From NCBI GenBank assembly GCA_038226175.1, contig JBBRQP010000054.1:1-20769 (forward strand): 20,769 nucleotides of DNA. The letters run 5' to 3'. Both the position numbers and the translations under genes were made by a program. The notes below the pieces were generated by a model, which saw nothing but the letters and a program-made list of their open reading frames with translations, was not told the origin of the DNA and searched no databases. Positions 15,401 to 20,769 of this stretch are shown here, in pieces; position 1 is the stretch's first letter, and the number at the start of each line of letters is the position of its first letter. This DNA comes from JBBRQP01 sp038226175 (lineage in GTDB: Bacteria; Cyanobacteriota; Cyanobacteriia; Gloeobacterales; Anthocerotibacteraceae).

Positions 15401-17404
15401 TATCAATCGCAAAAAAGTAATGAAGAGCAAATTAACGCCCTACTTACTTCAGCTAAGTTGCAGTACCTCAGTCACCAAGAAATTGAAGCTCTAAGCACGA
15501 GTCTTCTCGCGCAGAATCTGGTGCAAAAAACTTGGACAAGCTCACCACTGCTGAGACAAAGTGTACAGCAAACCTTACAACAGATGGTGCAAACAATCCA
15601 TGAACATAACCGCCTAGAAGGCCATACCGATACTGTCAAAAGTGTGGCTTTCAGTCCTGATGGTATGATGCTTGCCACGGGTAGCTGGGATAGTACAATC
15701 CGGCTCTGGCGCAAAGATGGCACTTTAAAACCTGTGCCTGTAGTCATGCGTCATAAACAAGCAATAAATCAAGTCAGGTTTAGCCCTGATGGTCAATGGC
15801 TTGTCTCATCAAGTGATGATGGTACAGTTCGTCGCTGGACTAGAGACGGTCGCTTGATATATACCTTGAATATAGGAGCAGGAAGAGTTGGAGGACTAGC
15901 CGTTAGTCCTGACGGAAAAATCTTAGCTTCTGTGTCGGCAGATGGATATTTACGCTTATGGGAGAGTAAAACTGGAAAGAGCCGAGGAAAAGTCCTAGCG
16001 CATCAAAAATCGGCCGAAGCTGTAGTTATTTCGGCTGTAGGAATAATCACAGGTGGCTCAGATGGCGTGGTGCGTCTATGGAATAACAAAGCTCACTTTC
16101 AAAAAATATTACTGACTAACGCAGGCTTTATTACTGACATAGCCGTTAGTCCTGATAAAAAATGGCTAGCTGTGGCGGGTCAGGGAGCTATCTACCTAAA
16201 ATCTTTGGAGCAAGAAAAAACCCGCATCATAGGCTGGCCTAACAATAAGATTGTATCTGGTGTTGCTTTTAATCCTGACGGCTTGACCTTGGCTGCCTCG
16301 AGTACCGATGGCGTCCGTCTTTGGACGTTAGAGGGTGTTTTACAATCAGAATTCTTAGGTCATAGCCGTGAGGTGACTGATGTGGCCTATAGTCCTGACG
16401 GGCTGACCTTAGCAACGAGTAGCCATGACCGCACTACCCGGCTGTGGGATCTAGCTGCTAGTGTCATTATCCAGCGTCCCGCTCATCCCAACCATGTTAT
16501 TTCGATAGCCTTTACTCCTGATGGAAAGCGTGTGGTGACAGGGGGATTAGCAAGCCCGTTTTATCTATGGACAAGTAAGGGACAATTTATGGGTTCTGGA
16601 GCGGCTCCTGATTACGCCGTCGCCATACCTCCTGATGGTAAGCTCCTCGTCACAGGTGGTAATTACCCTGGCCTAAATTTTTGGTCACCAACCGGAAAGC
16701 ATTACCAACAAGTAGGTGATCAACCAGGTCCAGTTGATCGAATTGCTTTTAGCTCTGATAGCAACTTGATTGTAGTTGCCACGCCTACGAAAGGCTTTTG
16801 GTTACGTAATCGAAGTAGTCGAAAACTTTTGGGTCATGGCAAAAATCTGGGAGATGTGGCGATCTTTAGTCCCGATCATAAATTTATCGTGACCGGAGAG
16901 ACCGATGGAACGATCCGTTATTGGGATATCGCCCATTTAGATCGTGTTCCTCCACCTTTGAAAAGAGGACATACAAATACCATCAAAGACCTTACTTTTA
17001 GCCCTGATGGAACTTTATTAGCCTCCGCAAGTCTAGATACAGCCGTTAAGCTGTGGGATCGTCAAGGGAATTTACTAAGAACACTGCCAGGGCATACGGA
17101 TGGTGTAGATAGTGTCAGCTTTAGTTCTGATAGTCAGCTGTTGGCTTCAGGTAGTCAGGACGGAATTATTCGGTTATGGAACCGAAAAGGAGACCTAGTT
17201 AATATCCTTTATGGACATCGCCAAGGTATACGGGTAGTTCGCTTTCAGCCTCAGGGAAACATGCTTATTTCAGGAGATCGTTCGGGTACGATTTTCTTTT
17301 GGAATAACCTCCAACCTAGCACTACGCAGTTAGTAACTCAGGGTTGTAGCTGGTTGGAGGACTATGTGCGTAACCATCAGCAACTTAATGCATTGTGCCA
17401 TTAG
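12485..17404 (+). CDS. Caspase-like / nSTAND NTPase / WD40 giant protein
   Basis: The 1639-residue protein belongs to a cyanobacterial family whose members begin MSPRGL-V-TP-TQKLWVL. Residues 15-250 are a caspase-like (C14) peptidase with the His-Cys dyad H100 (FYFSGHG) and C151 (LDACHSGG). Residues about 306-505 look like a second, degenerate caspase fold (YLRGHI with H370; LILDCPGA with D409-C410). Residues 508 to about 830 are an nSTAND-type NTPase: Walker A GSSGSGKS (551-558), Walker B LVVDQFEE with D630. A basic coiled segment (QAQKRRLRQTK) leads into one membrane helix at 952-972. Residues 1044-1610 hold 14 WD40 repeats, enough for two seven-bladed propellers, several with clear GH-x-x-x-V and SPDG...LW motifs. 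Orthocaspases usually cut after Arg or Lys. The expected logic is sensing by the propellers, NTP-driven assembly and protease activation. The frame stays open to GTG 12404, but family N-termini support ATG 12485, with GAGG four bases upstream. Confidence 0.93.
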   Translation: MSPRGLIVTPVITQKLWVLMIGVNHYEDSSLPDLAYSTPDCQLLEEVLTSLSIPFAERQLFVHHCLTPQLPTLAAVRQSLDTILRNATKYDTVLFYFSGHGLLTGTSCQPVLCLRDTNSENLSGTGLLLQEVLQKMHSCWAQQQLLWLDACHSGGLSRKGQDTLPNPMAQLVEVLGQQDTHCQGFYALLSCEQDERSWEIPALRHGLFTHFLVRGLQGEAADERGRIEMDRLYKYVYRKTRSYLDNLNHQIRLENQGMRQRGAGMLCPEYPLQHPKRIIEGGGEIILGFARQDQSEANWQRQALVVEGLGVSEASLGISKTLAEAGAFMLHYWSQIGQTRSSVYEAIEQCLSITQPSLRQATILLYLRGHITQTAAGDSYLVVGEEKLSLEWLQHTLQQAQSQYLLILDCPGAVRLDRWFEALQLGSEVGQCLLAAAAPSSDPEQFAQALLETLQEVDPGTDLSVASWINRLQEVLGELDLPLHCWLSATRGVIDILPGQRPGIFRDLGVCPYRGLQALTIHDAPYFYGREPLIQEVLQQLRTQPFLAVVGSSGSGKSSLVQAGVMAQIRQGRQIVGSNQWRVLLIRPSTQPLLALAQGLDLQSCALENVEAFVRYLRERPEPMVVLVVDQFEELFTLSGSAERQQFLELILGALTQAADRFRVLVTLRADFIGAALAMSGLAPLVKRAMVLVPAVLTREDYHQVILAPAEKVGLRVEPELVEVLLQDVTADTAGDLALLAFVLEQLWECREDGILTLRCYQEEIGGLKGALERKAKKFYTSLDSESQQCARWLLLSLVHLGEGVADTRRRIYRSALRVKRYPPSLVDRLLERFKEERLLVLGTQIDELAGQKPTTQESTVEIAHEILIREWSTLRGWIEENRAQLRLQRQLELAQKEGFPLQGVLLAQAEDLYRQNKDELPETLQKFIEAGLTEREGELQAQKRRLRQTKIAAGVMGVLAILALGALATVYYQSQKSNEEQINALLTSAKLQYLSHQEIEALSTSLLAQNLVQKTWTSSPLLRQSVQQTLQQMVQTIHEHNRLEGHTDTVKSVAFSPDGMMLATGSWDSTIRLWRKDGTLKPVPVVMRHKQAINQVRFSPDGQWLVSSSDDGTVRRWTRDGRLIYTLNIGAGRVGGLAVSPDGKILASVSADGYLRLWESKTGKSRGKVLAHQKSAEAVVISAVGIITGGSDGVVRLWNNKAHFQKILLTNAGFITDIAVSPDKKWLAVAGQGAIYLKSLEQEKTRIIGWPNNKIVSGVAFNPDGLTLAASSTDGVRLWTLEGVLQSEFLGHSREVTDVAYSPDGLTLATSSHDRTTRLWDLAASVIIQRPAHPNHVISIAFTPDGKRVVTGGLASPFYLWTSKGQFMGSGAAPDYAVAIPPDGKLLVTGGNYPGLNFWSPTGKHYQQVGDQPGPVDRIAFSSDSNLIVVATPTKGFWLRNRSSRKLLGHGKNLGDVAIFSPDHKFIVTGETDGTIRYWDIAHLDRVPPPLKRGHTNTIKDLTFSPDGTLLASASLDTAVKLWDRQGNLLRTLPGHTDGVDSVSFSSDSQLLASGSQDGIIRLWNRKGDLVNILYGHRQGIRVVRFQPQGNMLISGDRSGTIFFWNNLQPSTTQLVTQGCSWLEDYVRNHQQLNALCH

Positions 17405-18218
17405 TGGCAGAAGTCTGCCAATCATCGGTATATAGAAAACGCGAGAAAAGTTCATAGTCTTTGAGCTGCATCCGTGAGAACTCAAAACCTGCCCCTGCTG
17501 TCCATGGCTTGTCATCCCAATCGGTCGTAAACCACTCATACGAATTATGAGTGGAATTATAAGTGAAAGGTCGGGCTGAAGACATCACCGGAACAGGATG
17601 TAGCGTGTCAGGGTTGTAGATTATCGCTTTGCCTCCAGACTCAATCCGAGCGCGGTACCGAATTATTTCATCAACATAGGTGTAAATATGCGTCGCCCCA
17701 ATCAAACTAAAATACTGTAACGATGGCCGGTTATTAATCCATTTCTCCTTGGGCAGTGGTTGAGTAAAAACCATCTTACTTTGTGATCTTGGGGAAACTG
17801 AAGGATCATGACCACGAGCATTAACTGTCAAAAAATGCCCCGAAGTAGCAGCAGGAGCTCTTTCATCAATGTCAACATTAACTAATGGGCCATTTTCTCT
17901 GGTCAAAATAAATTTTGAATGCGGTGCAACACGAAAATATTCTTGCTGATCCACATAGTTATCTAAGAGTGAGACTTCTAAAAAATAATCATTCGTATAA
18001 TAAAATGTATTTTCATCCAGAGAATAATTATTTTTACAATAAGATATGTTTTTATCCAACGCTGGTTTTACTACGTCTATCTGTAATTGAATATGTTTTT
18101 GTGTAGTAAGGTCAAGTCTTGTGGGAAAGTTTTCTGTAGAACCCAAATACTTATTAATTTGCCAACTTAAGTTGTCTGTCTGTCTACCTGAATCCATCAT
18201 GAAACATGCATGAGCCAC
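17385..18218 (-). CDS. Orphan protein of unknown function (277 aa), overlapping the caspase gene tail to tail
   Basis: I do not recognise this protein. It begins MAHACFMMDSGRQTDNLSW, has no signal peptide or membrane helix, and is rich in Tyr, Phe, Asn, Asp and Ser. The first half carries Lys/Asn/Tyr-rich stretches (ISYCKNNYSLDENTFYYT); the second has YFSLIGATHIYTYVDEIIRYR and a run of Trp and Asp near YEWFTTDWDDKPW. It looks beta-rich and soluble. The start is GTG at 18218, five bases after a perfect AGGAGG (minus strand, 18224-18229), the strongest ribosome binding site in the window, which supports a real gene. The stretch 17930-18110 is much more AT-rich than its neighbours, hinting at foreign origin. 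Its last 20 bases overlap the 3' end of the convergent caspase gene. DUF1822 ends 157 bases upstream. Confidence 0.7.
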   Translation of the reverse strand: MAHACFMMDSGRQTDNLSWQINKYLGSTENFPTRLDLTTQKHIQLQIDVVKPALDKNISYCKNNYSLDENTFYYTNDYFLEVSLLDNYVDQQEYFRVAPHSKFILTRENGPLVNVDIDERAPAATSGHFLTVNARGHDPSVSPRSQSKMVFTQPLPKEKWINNRPSLQYFSLIGATHIYTYVDEIIRYRARIESGGKAIIYNPDTLHPVPVMSSARPFTYNSTHNSYEWFTTDWDDKPWTAGAGFEFSRMQLKDYELFSRFLYTDDWQTSATNGTMH

Positions 18219-18375
18219 AACAGCCTCCTTGTTAAGTGTGAAAGAGTGATTGGTACCTGAAAAACTTCGGGGGTAACCGCTAACAACAAACTTAGTCTGT
18301 GCGTTAACTAAACCAGCTTTAGTTCTTCAGGAATAGATACCTATAGATTGCACTCACAAATTTTATGCAGCCAAA

Positions 18376-19512
18376 TCAATCAAAATACAAAATTTCTGGG
18401 TCATAACCTTCAGCAATGGGTTCTGTCTCCCACACTAACCCCTCACCCACATCCACTTCGACATCCAAAACCAGATACTCAATAGCCGTTATTGCCATAG
18501 TCTCGTTATTCACAAAAGGTTGTCGGTCTTCGGTCAACAAGCGCAACACAAATCCCCTTGGAATCAGCCCACCAACTAATGTACTCTGAAGCTGAAACCG
18601 CCATACCCTGATATCTTGCTGCTGTACCCGCAGTTCATAGGGTTGACCCGCAATCTGAAGCAACTTAGACAACATAACGGGTGAATTGTCAGCATCAAGC
18701 GTCCGCCCTTGTAGTGCCGTTGTCGTCAAATATGTCCAACCCCATTGCCCAATGCCCTCGCGCAACCAAGCCAGTACCGAATGTTCTGATAAACCTTGCC
18801 TACGCTCATAGAGATTTTGTCGCCAGCCTGCATGTTCTAGGAGCGCGCCCCACATCACAAAGGGCACTGCCAAACGGGGAAATGTAACCGTAGACGAAGA
18901 GCCCAACCGATTCAGAAGATTGTGCGCTTGCTCGACCCCTAGGGCTGGCAGCTCTGGCAGTGGTGCCCGCAAAGACTCGGTCAACACACCAAGTAAACTC
19001 ACACCCAAAAGCAGACTATCAAATAAGTCCTCAGCCATCAACCCATAGGATCGTTGTGCAGCATCATACTGCCCATGATGTTTTAACCGAGCATGACTAG
19101 TAAAACCCCAAAAACACACGGTGCCTTCTTCTAGATTTACATGCAACGCCAAATAGTAATCCCCTGCCCAACTAGGAATATCCACCCATTCCTGTGGCAC
19201 CCGTAGCTCCGCTTGATCCATGGCCTCATCGGGGATCAGTACAAGCCGTGTTGATCCGCCGAGGTCTAAGACACACCCATTTACCACAGACCAAAAACTG
19301 GCAAGAGCAGCACTATTAGGCCAAGGCTGGGCTAAGTAATCTGCTTTTGATAACCAAGATCTCAGAGCACAAAGCGCAAGACCATTGAGATAAGCTCGCC
19401 ATTGCCCACCAGGCGTGATGATTTGCTGGCTTTGTTCCCAAATCTTAGAACGATTTGTTACCTCCAGATAGAGGTCAGGACTATCCCCATCGATGCAGTG
19501 GGGTGCTGTCAT
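18376..19512 (-). CDS. DUF1822 family protein
   Basis: The 378-residue soluble protein contains the DUF1822 landmark IPSWAGDYYLALHV at 112-125, followed by VCFWGFTSHARLKHHGQYD and a Tyr/Leu-rich segment, and an N-terminal W-x-x-YLNGLALCALRSWL stretch. DUF1822 proteins are common in cyanobacteria, are usually encoded directly after a sigma-70-like factor, and have no established function. A role in controlling that factor (for example as an anti-sigma or co-regulator) is an inference from this pairing alone. The ATG at 19512 overlaps the sigma stop codon in an ATGA, so the two are translationally coupled. No membrane segment is evident. No CHASE2 gene, which I recall as a frequent third partner, follows. 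Confidence 0.88.
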   Translation of the reverse strand: MTAPHCIDGDSPDLYLEVTNRSKIWEQSQQIITPGGQWRAYLNGLALCALRSWLSKADYLAQPWPNSAALASFWSVVNGCVLDLGGSTRLVLIPDEAMDQAELRVPQEWVDIPSWAGDYYLALHVNLEEGTVCFWGFTSHARLKHHGQYDAAQRSYGLMAEDLFDSLLLGVSLLGVLTESLRAPLPELPALGVEQAHNLLNRLGSSSTVTFPRLAVPFVMWGALLEHAGWRQNLYERRQGLSEHSVLAWLREGIGQWGWTYLTTTALQGRTLDADNSPVMLSKLLQIAGQPYELRVQQQDIRVWRFQLQSTLVGGLIPRGFVLRLLTEDRQPFVNNETMAITAIEYLVLDVEVDVGEGLVWETEPIAEGYDPEILYFD

Positions 19513-20699
19513 GGGTGCTCCTCAGGTGAGTCAGGCCAATTTTGATAATGACGTAACCAATCTTCTAGGATTTCATGCATAGTATCTAATTGTTCTAGGT
19601 TTAGACTTATATGTAGGTGCTCACGGCTCCAATCTATAAGTATTTTCAAAAGTTTTTCTCGACTGCGCGTCAGTCTACGAGAAACGGTGTATTGTTTGAT
19701 TGCCAGTTGTTGGGCAATGTTTTGCTGAGGTAGCCCCTGGTGATAATAGAGCCGCAAAATTCTTAGAGCCTCTTGATTAAGTGTGCTGAGGGCTTTGTAG
19801 AGTACCGTGTGAAATTGCTGAAGGTGCACTATGCGTTCTTGTTGCGCTTCAGCCAGGATTAGGGTGTCAAGGAGTGGGTAGGTATCTGGATCAGCTAGAT
19901 CAAGCGGTGTTTCATCTTGACCTGGTTTGGGCTGGTCAAGGGAGCGGGTCGCGGGATAGAGATAAGACCGGGCGGCCTTAGCCGAGGCGATGATCCAACG
20001 TTCAGCATTATCACCAGTACACATGGGCTCGTTGGGCTGAAGATGCTCTCGGTTATAAACATCACTGATGGCTTGCCAGACCGCGGGCTCAGGCTGGGGT
20101 AGCTGACGGGTAGCTGTGGGCTGGGTTGGGGTATAGATTTCCTTAAAGCAACTCCACAGAGCGATGTAGCGTGTAATCGCTGTTTGCTCATGCCCCGCAT
20201 GAGCAAGAGTCTCGACTAAGAGTTTTTGACTGACTTTACGCAACAGTCCCCAATCGCTACAAACATCGGCAATCCCGAGTTGGCGAAGAGAGACATTAAT
20301 GGCTCGGGCGAAGACAGTGGCAGCATAACTTTCGAGGCTAGTTCCTTGATCACTACGAAACCCTTGTAGTACTTGGTCAAATTTAATCCAGACGGTATTA
20401 AAATGATCGGCGATACTGCCTTGGCTACTAGGGTGAAGGGCTGCACCTTTGTGGGCTGCCCAGAAACAGGCTTCTTGGAGATAAGCCGAAAGATGATGGC
20501 GTGCCAACTGCGACTGATTCGCACTTTGTTCTAACCAAATGTGGTGCCAATAAAGAGCCCAAAAATTGCGAGAGAGTTGTTGTTGAGTCTGAGATGTATG
20601 CGTGAGGCAGTTTTGGATACTACGTCGGAGCTTACAGCAATTTTCAAGTGAAAGAGCTATATTAATTGGACTAAATGGAGAGGGTGATGGGAAAACCAT
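19509..20699 (-). CDS. Sigma-70-family factor, 5' end altered by an IS630 insertion
   Basis: The 396-residue frame belongs to the cyanobacterial sigma-70-like factors paired with DUF1822. It carries LRRSIQNCL-x-FWALYWH-x-W near the start, LHPSSQGSIADHF and SYAATVFARAIN (region 2-like) in the middle, and a C-terminal region 4 helix-turn-helix at 304-357 (LNQEALRILRLYYHQGLPQQ, then QYTVSRRLTRSREKLLKIL). It should direct RNA polymerase to a small set of promoters. The first roughly 13-20 residues are suspicious: the codons after ATG 20699 are antisense to the start of the IS630 transposase at 20687, and family members usually have extra sequence before LRRS-QNCL. The native start and promoter may therefore be lost, leaving a truncated or IS-driven gene. 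It is coupled to DUF1822 by an ATGA overlap. Confidence 0.83.
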   Translation of the reverse strand: MVFPSPSPFSPINIALSLENCCKLRRSIQNCLTHTSQTQQQLSRNFWALYWHHIWLEQSANQSQLARHHLSAYLQEACFWAAHKGAALHPSSQGSIADHFNTVWIKFDQVLQGFRSDQGTSLESYAATVFARAINVSLRQLGIADVCSDWGLLRKVSQKLLVETLAHAGHEQTAITRYIALWSCFKEIYTPTQPTATRQLPQPEPAVWQAISDVYNREHLQPNEPMCTGDNAERWIIASAKAARSYLYPATRSLDQPKPGQDETPLDLADPDTYPLLDTLILAEAQQERIVHLQQFHTVLYKALSTLNQEALRILRLYYHQGLPQQNIAQQLAIKQYTVSRRLTRSREKLLKILIDWSREHLHISLNLEQLDTMHEILEDWLRHYQNWPDSPEEHP

Positions 20700-20769
20700 A
20701 TTCAGTGGATCTGCGCCAACGGATTTTAGCTGCCTACTTCAATAAAGAAGGCTCACAACGAATAATTGC
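20687..20769 (+). CDS. IS630-family transposase, N-terminal fragment (runs off right edge)
   Basis: The frame starts MGKPYSVDLRQRILAAYFNK and continues to the window end (27 residues seen). This is the typical beginning of an IS630 transposase helix-turn-helix domain (P-Y-S-x-D-L-R-x-R). GGAGAGGG lies just upstream. An in-frame ATG at 20675 would add four residues. The left end of the element should lie between about 20640 and 20675, near TATTAATTGGACTAAATGG, but I cannot fix the inverted repeat. The start codons of this gene and of the minus-strand sigma gene overlap head to head. Confidence 0.85.
   Translation, partial: MGKPYSVDLRQRILAAYFNKEGSQRII

Noticed and set aside
15600..17300. DNA repeat array
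   Set aside because: The periodic similarity here is WD40 coding sequence, not a noncoding repeat.
1..20769. Composite transposon carrying the whole segment
   Set aside because: The interior holds core genes (dxs, hemJ, psaM, tRNA), neither transposase is complete here, and a contig break in a repeated IS explains the ends.
1..20769. CRISPR array or HIP1 palindromes
   Set aside because: Reading the window, I saw no regularly spaced repeats and no GCGATCGC; a string search would settle the latter.

Overview
The window is cyanobacterial chromosome. The evidence is a 31-residue photosystem I PsaM subunit, a HemJ-type protoporphyrinogen oxidase, a Mnx/GDT1 manganese transporter, a sigma-70/DUF1822 pair and a caspase-NTPase-WD40 giant, all families typical of cyanobacteria. 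G+C is moderate (near 50% by eye). I saw no HIP1 palindrome (GCGATCGC) on reading. The genus cannot be named from this window.

Layout. 1-120 is the 3' tail of an IS630-family transposase. 267-2084 is a long-form Xaa-Pro aminopeptidase. 2164-2816 holds psaM, an unknown 73-residue protein and a small FtsB/DivIC-like membrane coiled-coil protein, all on +. 2841-3512 (-) is an unrecognised membrane protein, divergent from the manganese transporter (3632-4219, +). hemJ (4314-4922) and dxs (5041-6963) follow, then a secreted dockerin-containing protein (7029-8093). On the minus strand are a DUF3146-like small protein (8155-8412), a large CRP-like/AAA+/polyferredoxin fusion (8565-11096) and tRNA-Arg(UCU) (11245-11319). 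A ROK-family sugar kinase (11387-12286, +) precedes the largest gene (12485-17404, +): caspase, pseudo-caspase, nSTAND NTPase, one membrane helix and 14 WD40 repeats. Convergent with it and overlapping its 3' end is an orphan gene (17385-18218, -). DUF1822 (18376-19512, -) and a sigma-70-like factor (19509-20699, -) form a translationally coupled pair, whose 5' end is invaded by the start of another IS630 transposase (20687-20769, +).

How the genes fit together. The left half is mostly housekeeping: isoprenoid precursor synthesis (dxs) and tetrapyrrole oxidation (hemJ) supply chlorophyll and heme, psaM serves photosystem I, and manganese export protects or supplies photosystem II. The right half is more regulatory and accessory. 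The caspase-STAND-WD40 protein looks like a self-contained sense-and-cleave device. The 8565-11096 protein joins a CRP-like sensor and a dead sigma-54-type AAA+ module to a membrane iron-sulfur electron carrier. These two proteins, the orphan gene convergent with the caspase, and the IS-damaged sigma factor are the best candidates for undescribed biology.

No stretch longer than 300 bases lacks a gene.
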